NCBI GenBank assembly: GCA_003988855.1
Contig: QYAI01000075.1
Coordinates: 1 to 64,000, forward strand
Direction of reading: 5' to 3'
From: Arachnopeziza araneosa
Taxonomy: Eukaryota; Ascomycota; Leotiomycetes; Helotiales; Arachnopezizaceae
DNA length: 64,000 nucleotides
Part shown: positions 47,628-58,058 of the stretch, in pieces
How positions within the stretch are numbered: the first letter of the stretch is position 1
How the letters are laid out: every line of letters starts with the position of its first letter
Position numbers and translations under genes: made by a program
Notes under the pieces: model-generated
The model's input: the letters and a program-made list of their open reading frames with translations, nothing else
What the model was told of the DNA's origin: nothing
The model's database searches: none

Positions 47628-48469
47628 AGATGAAGGTGATTTGAGGTGGGTTGGATTGAGATGAATAGATACGGCACCAAATTCGTTCACAGTTGGTCTT
47701 GTGAGAAGACATTATAATAGAGAGATTCGGATATAAGTCCCAGAATATTAATCAGTGCAAGATGAGGTACTAATTCAAATCGCAGTAGAACTCAGATGCC
47801 GTGTAGCAACTCGACTTTCAACACCATGAGTTTACCGTCGGAGTCAGTCAAGTAAGGGTTTAAACAAGACCCAAGTAAGAAGGGGGGAAATTATGTTTCA
47901 TGCGGACTATTCAGTTGATACAGCACGGTTCATGAGTATTTGATAGACTGCTCTTGTGTTGGTGAATGATCTTATGACAGATCTTTGCTCTAGAACACTT
48001 GAACGAGCTGCGTGACTAACTGATGGATCGATATCCATACTTCTAGGTTATTGACTGACTCTTGTTCACAGGAATTCTGAGGTCGATACTTGGTTTCCTT
48101 CATCCTAATCCGCCACTCACCCATGAGACCAAAGAGCTTGGAGCCGTTTCGCAAGCCTCTTCCAGTTTGCAAATTCTTCCTGGTACGTCGTTTTAAGATT
48201 GTGGCCTTGCGCTTGCTAAGACATGACAAAGTTGGAAGTGGTCTCATACCATCTACCGGTACTTAGGTTCCGGCAACTGGAGACAGTGAGGGATATCAGA
48301 TCGAGGCTGGACCGAGCGAGGTCATTTCATATCCATTTATGTAGAAGGGAACTGAGATTGATACCAGAGATTCTTGTCTAGGAAGTCCTGGAAATTTGAC
48401 TCGGCAGGCATGACTCGGAAAATTGAAGATATCTGCACGAAAATCAATCCAACCTCCTGCAAGGAACGA

Positions 48470-49020
48470 AGCCGAATGTTCATAGGACGAAGAGCGAGTC
48501 CTTGGCTTTGCGAAGTGCAACAAGCCTGACTTGTTTGAAGCTAGATGAACGACCGTATGATATTCTCGCTCCCGGTCCACCTATGGGAGAAACCCATCCG
48601 TAGTAAATACACTTCTTCTCTGCGGAACGAGAACACCGCTCCACCATAGGACAAAGAACGAGGCCTCCGCCCTGCGAAATGCAACAAATGCAACAAATGC
48701 AACGTCTGTCCCATCACCTCGCTCAAACCGTGATCATTGCTCGCTCGCCCTTCCCGTGCGAAACCCACCACGTCGGCCAAATAATCAATACACCTCGCGG
48801 CATATTCGCTCGGCGGAAGCACGCAGCCGCCGACATCTCCTGCGCCGCTTCATAGGATGGAGAGCGAGGCGTGCCTCTCGCGACGTGCAACAAATGTAAC
48901 CTCATCATTTCAGCTGCTCGCTCCCAGCTGGGCGATATGGTGATGTTGGGTGGCCATCGGATTCACTGCCCTCTCACTGGGTGCTGTGCGAGAGCGAGGC
49001 AGTGCGAGATGGCGGAGCGA
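48470..49020. repeat. Three degenerate tandem units
   Basis: A block beginning CATAGGA..A..AGCGAG, continuing to a GTGCAACAA or ATGCAACAA core and then a CTCGCTC box, occurs at about 48480, 48648 and 48852 (spacing about 168 and 204 bp). The units are imperfect. The sequence is GC-richer than its surroundings and shows no supported protein. Confidence 0.55.
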
Positions 49021-49720
49021 GCCGAATTGTTTGAACTAACATGATGTGGCGTTTGAGAAGCCACCTCGGGCGTATTGAATAAACGGTAGATAAATACGAT
49101 GAGTCAGTCAGATCATGCGCTGGCGAGGAATTCACTGCCATATCAGGGGAATCATTGGGGGGAACAAAAGAAAGGATACACATTCTACGCCTCAAATTTT
49201 GGAAGGAGAGTGTATTTGGTCGCATGCAGACTGAACCCCCCCCCCATCTTTGCCTTCGCTTCAGAAACTTAATCCACACAAAGAGCTCTACAGTTGTCGA
49301 GATGTAAATAAAAACTCTTTCCCGAAAGACTTAACCAACGTGGGTCTCAACCATTCGCTCACCGTCTTTCTACGGTCCACCGAAACCAAGATGATCGCCG
49401 CGCGTCACGACATTGATGGCTTTTTCGTCTCGTCTAGAGTTCTGACGAGAACATATCAAGTTAAGCGAGAGTAAGCAGACATTCTATTCTAGAACATGGC
49501 TAGTCGCAAGTCTTCTGCGATTTCCGTTATGGATGGTTATCTATGGATGACGATATTTAAACATTGTAAATCCGATATCATTGGTGGACACGGTATGGCG
49601 GAAATTTTTTATTATGTCTATTCTAGAGATGGGTGGGTATCAAGACGGGAGGAGACTAGATTACACAGACAATATCCCACCATCGCTCATCAAAAGCAAG
49701 GAGGTACGTTCCTTCCTATT
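49021..49720. other. Intergenic; poly-C run
   Basis: Ten consecutive C at about 49236-49245. Frames at 49250-49474 and 49496-49972 (+) are short and unrecognised; the second runs under the FAD gene. Confidence 0.4.
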
Positions 49721-51016
49721 TCACTCTGCTTTCTCCAACTCTGCATAATCAGGAAGCTCCCACTTCGCCGCCTTGCCATAATTACTTGCTCCTTGATCAA
49801 AACTGAAGCGAGAGGCGATTCCAGCTATCTTGTGCATTATCCAGATCCCCCAGGTCGACTTGGGAAACATCAAACTCTCAAAAAACTCCGAACTGTTATG
49901 TCCCGCTGTGGCGATGGGCCTGAAAATTTCCTCGTAATTCTTCGCACCCTGTATCACCGCCGCGGTCGGTGAGGACTTGTCCTTCTCGTATCGAGTCGCA
50001 ATCTCTCCAGCCAAGACGTAGGCACCGATCATACCGAAGGATGTCCCAAGACCATTAGCAGTCCCACTGTGTGCTGCGTCGCCGATCAGAGCCACCCGAC
50101 CCCGAGACCACGATCCGTTGGGGAGTTGGACCTCCTCCATAGGCGTACAATACAGATCGTCTGCTTCTGGTGCATTCCGTAGCGCTTCCATGAACCGTGG
50201 ACACTCCCATCCTCCACCTTCAAAGATATCACTACACGCTTTCTTCAGCTCGGCGAGATCCTGAGACTTGAGCGCTGCATCGAGAGCATCGTTTTTCCCA
50301 CGCATGAGCATGTACACACGCGTGAGCTCTGGGCAATCTTTCCTGGTCATGATAGTACGAGCAAGCTTCCCAGGGCTAGGCAAGTGACACCACGTGGCTC
50401 TATCTGTATCTCCCGGCAGGGACGGGACGCTGAAGTAGCCGATATATCCTCCATTCCAATGGCGCGGATCCGGAGCCTCAGGACCCAGCATCATCTTCCG
50501 CGTTCTCGAACCCGTTCCATCGGCCCCAACGAGGAGATCGTAATCCTCTTTCTGGCCGTCGTTGAAGGTCACATGGACCTTGCCATTGGGATTGCTCTCG
50601 TCATCTTGCGTGAAGCTCTGAACTGTCGTCCCAAACAGATGCTTCACGTTCGATCGGTTCTCTGTGAGTCCGTAGAGAATATTCACGAGATCTGCACGCA
50701 TAATCTCAAACTCAGACGAGAAGCTCTGCTTTTCGGATCCGGTTGTGGTCGCTGGGAACCAGGCGTGAACTCGCCCCTTCACATCAATGAGCTGCATGCC
50801 GCTTTCTTTGACGGTGACGGCACGTACTGCGTCTTCGATGCCCATCTTTCTCATCATGGGGACGCCCTGCGCTCGGAGATCCAATTGTTGACCTGAAGCG
50901 CGTACTGATGATGAGCGTTCGATGAGAGTCGTGTCGGCGCCGAATCGTGACAACCAATAGGCCATTGCTGGACCTGCTATCCCACCGCCAGCGATGAGGA
51001 CCTTTAGAGGAGCCAT
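49721..51016 (-). CDS. FAD-dependent aromatic-hydroxylase-type monooxygenase
   Basis: A single exon of 431 residues. The p-hydroxybenzoate-hydroxylase fold signatures are all there: GGGIAGPAMAY (dinucleotide-binding GxGxxG, residues about 10-20), LLVGADGTGSRTR (DG motif) and GRVALIGDAAHSGTANGLGTS (GD motif, FAD ribityl binding). It inserts one oxygen atom using NAD(P)H and FAD. The family covers secondary-metabolite tailoring and catabolism, and the substrate is not predictable. No signal peptide or membrane anchor. Intron-free and noticeably more GC-rich than its flanks, so a horizontally acquired or recently spread gene is possible. The neighbour upstream is aldoxime dehydratase on the same strand, 1.6 kb away. 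Confidence 0.9.
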   Translation of the reverse strand: MAPLKVLIAGGGIAGPAMAYWLSRFGADTTLIERSSSVRASGQQLDLRAQGVPMMRKMGIEDAVRAVTVKESGMQLIDVKGRVHAWFPATTTGSEKQSFSSEFEIMRADLVNILYGLTENRSNVKHLFGTTVQSFTQDDESNPNGKVHVTFNDGQKEDYDLLVGADGTGSRTRKMMLGPEAPDPRHWNGGYIGYFSVPSLPGDTDRATWCHLPSPGKLARTIMTRKDCPELTRVYMLMRGKNDALDAALKSQDLAELKKACSDIFEGGGWECPRFMEALRNAPEADDLYCTPMEEVQLPNGSWSRGRVALIGDAAHSGTANGLGTSFGMIGAYVLAGEIATRYEKDKSSPTAAVIQGAKNYEEIFRPIATAGHNSSEFFESLMFPKSTWGIWIMHKIAGIASRFSFDQGASNYGKAAKWELPDYAELEKAE

Positions 51017-51140
51017 GATGTTTCGATTGTTTCGTTCAATGAGATTCTGAAATATTGTTCAGTAATTGTAAGTGTTGGAGTGAGTGATGTGTGTCCACCT
51101 TGGTTGGAACTGCCCCTTTGTATATCGAGTCTCGGGCCCG

Positions 51141-51150
51141 GCTTTATATA
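51141..51150 (-). promoter_or_regulatory. TATA box of the FAD monooxygenase gene
   Basis: TATATAAAGC on the minus strand, 125 bp upstream of the ATG at 51016. Confidence 0.4.
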
Positions 51151-52600
51151 TCTGATAATTCAGATCGGCATCTTTCCCCCGTATTACTTGTTGCCTGAAA
51201 CAGATCGCATGTCTTCAAGAATTTAAAATGAAGCGCTATAGACATTCAGCTTGTGGACACTTTTCTGCCTACCAACGGACTCGTATCCAATGCGGGCGGA
51301 GGTTTGTCGCCCCGAGCGGAGAATTCTAGACTCCCGAACATTTCTCAAAAGTCCACCACTCTTTCTTGAATTTTTAAATATTTGCCAAAATAGTTGTACC
51401 GTCTCGAGATCAGTGTCAAAAAGACACATTCAAACTTTCTATCGCGAAGTACCTAATCATGAGATATATAGATATTTCACGTGACTAGCATATGTCACAT
51501 GATCTCATCCTTCAAAAGCCTATCTATTTACATGTTTCAATCTATGTGAGATAGTCGCGCAAGAAAGTCTCAAGTGTGAAGCTTACTGTCACAGTGTTTC
51601 CGTCCTTTCTGCTGTTGTTTCTCGAGCTGGTTGGCGGGAGACCACCGCTTCCGCGTCGTCTCAGATTTTTTGACATAGTTATTGATAACACCGACCGCAA
51701 CAGCGCCTTGCGTATCGACGTATTTAACAGTGACGTTGTACTGTAGCTTGAAACCTGTGCAGCGGTGAGTCAAGTTCATAGTTATGCAAAGACATATTAG
51801 CGTTCTGCAACTTGTCATCATTTTAAGTCATACATTTTAGACGAGGCCAGCCTCGAGTAGATATCGTCATAATATCATTCTGAGATTCTTGATAATGTCA
51901 TCGAAGCGCTGTTGCTCGCTTGCTTCTCCGGACCCGTTCCGAATGGAGGTGAGTTAAGAAGGGAACGGGTGGCTCTGTGAATCACTCTCAAAGGGGTTTG
52001 GTGTTAGGGCTGACTTCTGGGAAAATCCCGGGACCACTCAATGGGCCTGGTACTTAGTTGGTTCGGGCCCGAGTACCCCTTTGTATCTCGGGCTCATAGG
52101 AATCTCCAGAGGCGGCTTGTTACTTTGTCAAAGGATGAAATTTTCTTACAATACGATAAGAGATTTCAGTCTTCCCGAAATATTGACTAGATTTGTCCTA
52201 AGATTGTGCATGCATTGTTAGTAGTGGCTAAGGGAGAACCTGCTTTAGATCACGATGGGCGAGCTCAGATACAGGGGTTCCAAGAAGTACCGCGGCCGGT
52301 ACTAAGCAGAAAATATATCAGAACGCTAAACGCTAGCCTAGACATACTTCTCTTCTCCGTCAAAAACAACTTCCAGTCGCCTTTACAGCTATGCTCTAAA
52401 ATGGGAGTGTCAACTCAAACCCGCTTTTTTATCGTGGATAATCATTTTCATGAAAAATAACGACTGCTTTGAAGCATAAATTAAAGTAAGAGACAGCATC
52501 GGTGTTCGGATGATGAGAGCATCTCATCTATCACGAATATCAAAGACGGAAAACTCAGTGCGAGAAAAATGACGAATCAATAAGTTCAGCTAGAGCTAGC
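51151..52600. other. 1.45 kb spacer, nothing firm
   Basis: Frames of 60-85 codons only. One at 51570-51821 (-) reads protein-like for part (YNVTVKYVDTQGAVAVGV) but has no partner exon I can support. Confidence 0.35.
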
Positions 52601-53671
52601 TTACTTCAAATCTTGCAGATAAAGTAAGCCAGTTCCTTCCCAACATCCAATATACTCCGCATCAATATCTCCTTTCTTCAAGACAGCAATCTCCGCATAA
52701 AGAATCGCCTTTCCCTTTCCATCGCCAAACCTCCCTCCAGGTCCATAAAGCTCAAATACCTTCTTGATCATCTGGTTATGGCCTAGATGAGATTTCCCGG
52801 CTAGCTCAAAATGCGCCAAATCCAGGAAATAGCCCAGCTGGTTCGTCTCCAAAATTGGCCCCTCACCTTCCAATGCAGAGTCAGAGCCGTCTACTAATTT
52901 CTCTTTCCCGATATGAGTTGAAAATGCTACCACGCCATTGCGACCCCGTTCTTGATCAAGATGATTGATCCAAGATACAGCGTGGGGCTGGAGGTCCTGT
53001 TTAAATGCATCGATCTCTTCCTGTGGCACGTAATGCGGATTACGCTGAGCTTCCCGCACAAATATAAGATTGTCTGGGATCCTTGGCCGGATACTGCCTT
53101 TTCTGATTGTGCTAGGAAATGATCCCGGGATGTTGAATACAGGTTTGTTGTCTGGATTACTGGTTCTACCGGAAGCGATATATTCCGAGGTGAATTCATC
53201 GCCAGGAGTTGTGTGTTCGTCTGGCGTTTCGCTCATTCGAGAACGATACACTTGCCGTTTTCCTTCATTATCACTGTGTTTGAGTCCCACAAGAGTTGCT
53301 AAGCCAGACTGAATGTCTTGGGTTGAAGCATGTGTGAAGCGGGACTTTGGAACTGTCATTACTTCACGCCATACTCCAGCGTCGTCAGGAAGGCTGCTCC
53401 AAAACTCCTTCACTGGCTCAGTATCTTTCCATCTAGCATAGTCTTCTGATTTCAACCAGTATGCGACGAAAACTACTGTTGCGTTCGGAAAGGGGCGCTT
53501 CTGGCCGAAAGTATGGTCGTCGAGACGGTCAACTCTGCCTGCTGATTTTGACAGAAGAGATTGTAGCTGCGCGATAAGATCTTCCTCTCTCGTAGTCAGA
53601 GTCTCGTATTGAATGCCAAAGACTCCAATAGTGAAGACATAGTCACCGCTGAGATCAGCTAGGAAAACCAT
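52601..53671 (-). CDS. Aldoxime dehydratase (heme-containing, phenylacetaldoxime dehydratase family)
   Basis: A single exon of 356 residues. Aldoxime dehydratases remove water from aldoximes to give nitriles, binding the oxime on ferrous heme. The C-terminal signature is clear: GYFLDLAHFELAGKSHLGHN, with His residues in the place of the proximal heme ligand and the nearby catalytic histidine of the family, then LYAEIAVLKKGDIDAEYIGCWEGTG. Internal hallmarks include FVAYWLKSEDYARW and HAVSWINHLDQERGRNGV. The family usually has about 30 further N-terminal residues; here a stop lies shortly upstream, so the ATG at 53671 may be the true start of a short form, or an upstream exon was missed. No nitrilase in the window. 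Confidence 0.85.
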   Translation of the reverse strand: MVFLADLSGDYVFTIGVFGIQYETLTTREEDLIAQLQSLLSKSAGRVDRLDDHTFGQKRPFPNATVVFVAYWLKSEDYARWKDTEPVKEFWSSLPDDAGVWREVMTVPKSRFTHASTQDIQSGLATLVGLKHSDNEGKRQVYRSRMSETPDEHTTPGDEFTSEYIASGRTSNPDNKPVFNIPGSFPSTIRKGSIRPRIPDNLIFVREAQRNPHYVPQEEIDAFKQDLQPHAVSWINHLDQERGRNGVVAFSTHIGKEKLVDGSDSALEGEGPILETNQLGYFLDLAHFELAGKSHLGHNQMIKKVFELYGPGGRFGDGKGKAILYAEIAVLKKGDIDAEYIGCWEGTGLLYLQDLK

Positions 53672-55664
53672 GATTGAGATGTGCGGCCCGAAAACTAGAC
53701 TTGGAGTTGAAGAAGGTTGTAACTTGAAGAAGCTTGTGTTCAGAAAAGTCTCAATATTTCAAGTGAGGGGTTCAGAGCTGCGCCCGATTTAGTGGGAATA
53801 GAGGGGTTATCGGGCGTCAATGACATGTACGATCGTGAGTGGAGCTGAAATTTAATGGCTTGAGACTAACTTGATAGAGAACCTCTCAAGACAAAGCCAG
53901 TCTTGGCCAACAATTTGCGACGAATGGTGACACGAACGATCATGGCGCACATGAAGTCGGCTGGCCTAAAATATTGTCAAATAAGAATAAATCGCAAAGA
54001 TAATTGGATATCCCAAAAACTCGAGGTCCCTGTTTTCGGGTGGAAAAGCCTCAAATCTCGATTATTTCCGAGTATCAGCCTCATCTACAGTGACACTTGA
54101 AAATAACTTTGGTGAAGTATTCTCATTTTCCATCTCTAATTGGTCAGAACAAGTTCCTTTGCAAGCCACCTCGTTGTAACAGAGCTTCTCGTCTCGAAGC
54201 AGGATGACTACCCTTCCATGAAACAACAAAATACATATGAAGTATAGACAACTAATAATCACTGGAAAGACAAACTACGTGAATCTCTCCATTAACATTC
54301 AAGTTTTATGTACTCTTCTATACGTTCGAGGTCTAAACAATAAAAAGGCAGACCCGACTTTCCAATGCTAATTTAGGATGTAGGAATTTCACCTCTTTGA
54401 ACAACGTCGTGACAAACACGAGGTATTTTAAAGTTCTGGACCCCTATCATTTTTAGTCAGGACGTTTGCGCAACTCTCCTTCCTCAATAAATCCGGCCCG
54501 CTCCCTGGAACGTGGGGTTCGCTCCCAGCGGTAGGGTACGGTATCTCAGTACCGGACCCCGTTTATTTATGCTAAGACGAGGGAGATTGGCCAATCAGAA
54601 TTTGAGAGCGAGAGGGCTGACTCTGGATTCTTCACCTAGTGGCGGATTTAGACGTTGACTGGAAAGCCATCCCGATAGAGCGGAGATAAACCAAAATAAT
54701 CGGGTTTCAGGCTGGATATGGCCGTTGAGTGAATAATCACCCCGATAGAGCGGAAATAAGCTAAAACAATCAGGTTTCTGGCTGGATACGGAGCCGATTA
54801 GTGAAGGTGGGGGCTGGGTAGACATTTGATGTGAAGGTGGCGTTCAAAGTCAAGGAGCAATTATTATCTAAGAGTTCAACTTTCTGCTTTATTATGCAAA
54901 GCATGAAGAGCAGGATCTCCCTTTGAATCGCGGATTTCCTTTCATTAGCCATAGGACTTGAACTCACAAGTCCGTAATTTTCTAATCATACCGCTTGCCT
55001 AGAAAGCTAGGCAAAACGTGTCGCAGTATGACGTCTCCCGCTATTTCCGCCCATTGATTCACATATCGACTCGATTACTCTTCACACATCTTGAAGCTGA
55101 GATAATATGCAGGTCAGACCAAAAATTCCCAGCTTACCGGATGACTTCCCCATGTGGAGCAAACGCCCCGAAGCGAGTCCGAGCAACGAATAGAAGAATG
55201 CTACGTGATCGCAGCCACACCAGGCGCAGATAACATTTTGGATGCTAACCACAGTCTTCCAAGTTTCAGCTGAGACATGGCAGCAATGGCGCTCTCCAGT
55301 GAGCAAGCTGATTGTTACACCCGGCTTGCTGGCGGGTGTCGGTGGAACCATTAAGCCTTGCTTTAGCGATAGGGCAGAGATTACGGCCGCTAGTACTTTA
55401 TTGGTAGAAAGGAGTAGAGCGCCGGTAATGTTTAGCACGAGCCACGAAGTTTATCACAGCCAGCCACCACAGGCCTGAGCCGCGTAGCAAGTGTATACGT
55501 CTTGCGTTCTCATGGGAGTCAGAAAGTTTAAAATGAGCTTACTTCACCTCTCTCCAGTTTCAACCCTTCCTTCTCCTCTCCTTCAGTCTGCTAAATCCAA
55601 ATCATTCTTCTCATAGACACAGCCAATTTCCCATTATATATCTGTTCCTTTTCCTAGTTTAATC
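53672..55664. other. 2 kb divergent spacer
   Basis: Between aldoxime dehydratase (-) and the MFS exporter (+). Contains a 70-bp tandem repeat and a tRNA-like patch that does not fold. Frames at 55082-55438 (-) and 55242-55478 (+) overlap and are unrecognised. Pyrimidine-rich before 55665. Confidence 0.45.
54671..54792. repeat. 70-bp tandem repeat, two copies
   Basis: CCCGATAGAGCGGAGATAAA at 54671 recurs with a few changes at 54741. Similarity continues through CAGGCTGGATA to the end of the second copy. Confidence 0.75.
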
Positions 55665-57486
55665 ATGGCAGAAACTCCGTCCACAACAAATTGGGACGTT
55701 GAACAGGCTCGAGAAAAGCCTGAGGGCGTCGCTGGTAGCGAATCAGCAGAGGGAAGAGTTGATGATGCTACAACAAATGCAAATCCAAGAGAGAGCATGC
55801 CCACCTGGAAATGGATACTATTGCTAGTTGGCCTGTACTTGGGAGCGCTCCTCTATGGTACGTATCCTCTCATTCCACAGGTCGCAAAGAAAATGTTGCT
55901 AATTAGTAAAGGCTTGGATACAACAATTGCTGCTGATGTTCAAGGCCCGGTATACGAAACATTAGGTGATATTCAAAATTTGCCTTGGGTTGGTCTTGGA
56001 TTCCCGTTGGCGTCTGTAGCTACCATTCTGCTACTCGGCCGAGCATATGGGCTATTCGATATCAAAATCCTCCTACTATCGAGCATCTTCGTGTTCGAGG
56101 TTGGAAGTGCTATCTGCGGCGCTGCACCGACTTCTGCCGCCTTGATTATAGGTCGCGTCATTGCAGGTGTTGGCGGGGCAGGAATGTACTTAGGGTGAGC
56201 GATCTGCAAGTTTTAAGTTCTATAACTGATGGAATGTAGAGCACTGACTTACATTTCTGTTTTCTCTTCACCCAAGGACGTCGCCTTATACAACGCCTTG
56301 ATTGGATTAAGCTGGGGCGTTGGGACAATCTTGGGACCCGTAGTGGGTGGTGCTTTCTCCGTTAGCCATGCAACTTGGCGTTGGGTAAGTTCGACATGCC
56401 TTGAATATCGAAGACGTATTTATTCTTGACACTCAGGCTTTCTACATCAATATTCCTCTGGCCGGCCTTCTGTCTCCTGTGTACTTTTTCATTTTCCCTT
56501 CGTGGAACCCCAGATCAGATCTCACCAACATCCAAAAGCTTGCGGAATTCGACTGGATAGGAGCAATCCTCAACGGAGCCGTTTTCGTGCTATTTATGAT
56601 CGCAGTCTCTTTCGCTGGCTCCACTTACGCTTGGGATTCGGGCGCGAATATCGCTCTCTGGGTTGTTTTTGGAATTTGCTTCATCCTTTACGTCTTACAA
56701 CAATCTTTCTCAATCTTTACGACAGATGAGCAAAGAATATTCCCCGTCCACTTTTTGAAATCACGCACTCTTATTCTTCTTTACACGGCAACAGCTGGAT
56801 CAGCGGCTGCGAACATGGTTACTCTCTATTATATCCCCCTGTTCTTTCAATTCACAAGAGGTGATTCAGCGTTACGCGCAGCCGTCCGTCTTTTGCCATT
56901 TATTTGCATCTTTATCTTTTTCGTCATGCTGGCCGGCGGCTCCCTTCCCGTCGTCGGTAGATACAATATCTACTATATAATTGGAGGCTCTCTCATCATT
57001 ACCGGAGGTTCTTTGATGTTTACCATCAACGCTAGCACGAGCATACCTCACATCTATGGATACGAAGTTCTCATAGCTTCCGGAACCGGCCTCATTTTCC
57101 AGAATGCATATGCGGTTGCCGCAGAAAAGGTTGACCCGAAAGACAAGCCCAAGGCTATCAGCTTCATCAACGTTGCGCAGATTGGTACTATAGCAATCTC
57201 GCTTTCAATAGCAGGATGTCTCTTTCAGAATCTCGGGTTCAACGACCTCAAAAGCGCTTTCACAGGGTATGGCTTTCCTGATGACTATGTTCGATCGGCT
57301 TTGGCTGGCAATTTGTCTCCCGTCTTCTCTTCTTCTGATGAGAAAGTGATCCAGATTGCGGTTGAGACTGTTGCTGGAACAATTCAAAAGATATTCGGGA
57401 CCGTTATTGCAGGCGGCGCTATTGTACTAGTCAGTGCACTTCTAATGCGGTTTGAGAAGATTGAGCTTGGTGTCGCTGCTGGTTAA
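55665..57486 (+). CDS. MFS exporter, DHA2-type drug:H+ antiporter
   Basis: Four exons: 55665-55857, 55912-56194, 56240-56384, 56437-57486; 556 residues. The first intron (54 nt) has no in-frame stop and could be read through; splicing is preferred because it yields the family motif LYGLDTTIAADVQ. Other marks: LLGRAYGLFDIK (motif A), GRVIAGVGGAGMYLG, GPVVGGAF (motif C, antiporter signature), RWAFYINIPLAG, and 14 predicted helices. Such pumps expel toxins or secondary metabolites at the plasma membrane. The substrate is unknown, but the position, divergent from aldoxime dehydratase and near a flavin monooxygenase, suits export of a product or protection from a toxic nitrile or oxime (inference). 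Confidence 0.88.
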
Positions 57487-57654
57487 AGTTGAGACGGGAA
57501 TGAAAGTTTTAAAAGAATGTGTAATTTTTTGTTATAATTTCTGAAGTATATCTATATACGAGTTTCAATAATCTCATTGACTCTTAAAGCCAACGTCGAA
57601 CTTGATCCAATGCTTAAATTCAGCCCATTCTTCATAATACCATGCGCTGCAAAA

Positions 57655-58058
57655 TCAAAAACTACTGACTGCTCCGTCTTCAGCACTCAGTGATTTGAAA
57701 TTTATTTCCCAGGCAGCCAAATCTTTAGCCGTCGAGGCCTCGCGGCGAGCTATAGATATTCCTAAGCTCAATCTCTCATGCGGCTCATCACGGCTGAAGT
57801 AGGCTGATAGATTGTCTGGCCCATTGGGGATTTCTGACACAGTTTCCGAAGAGAGTTTGGCTGCGCCAGAAGACACATTCTGCTTTGAGCTGGGAAGTTT
57901 TGTAAGAATTGCAATCTTAAATTGAGAACTGAGGCAATTAAAACAGCTTACTTGTTAGATTCGTTCAACATTTTTGAGGATTGTAATCGATGAACTTTGA
58001 TTTTCGGAATAACTTGCAAAAGATCATGCTGAGTTGCCAGGTCAGGTAGGCTGTTCAT
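57655..58058 (-). CDS. Small two-exon hypothetical protein
   Basis: Exons 58058-57952 and 57889-57655, joined over a 62-nt intron (GTAAGC...CCCAG); 113 residues. Starts MNSLPDLATQHDLLQVIPKI and ends in an acidic, Ser-rich tail (SLSAEDGAVSSF). The phase fits exactly, and both exons look protein-like with no stop. No domain, signal or membrane segment. It lies tail-to-tail with the MFS exporter, 168 bp apart. I do not recognise it. Hydrophilic composition suggests a soluble cytosolic or nuclear protein. Confidence 0.5.

Larger units (their letters stand above)
46006..48470. other. Repeat-rich non-coding DNA
   Basis: No convincing gene. Low-complexity tracts create false frames on both strands (46155-46595, 47235-47690). 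A frame at 47990-48247 (-) of 85 codons is unremarkable. Confidence 0.45.

Noticed and set aside
47235..47690. Long minus-strand frame rich in Asn, Gln, Pro and Thr
   Set aside because: Created by the TTGG microsatellite and G-rich tract; no non-repetitive protein content.
51113..52094. Two copies of a CCCCTTTGTAT...CTCGGG word upstream and downstream in the 51-52 kb spacer
   Set aside because: Only 11 exact bases are shared and the flanks do not align; insufficient to call a repeat.
54950..55020. tRNA-like patch on the minus strand (B-box-like GAGTTCAAGTCC)
   Set aside because: The acceptor arms pair only partly and no proper T or anticodon stem forms; the total length is too short for a tRNA.
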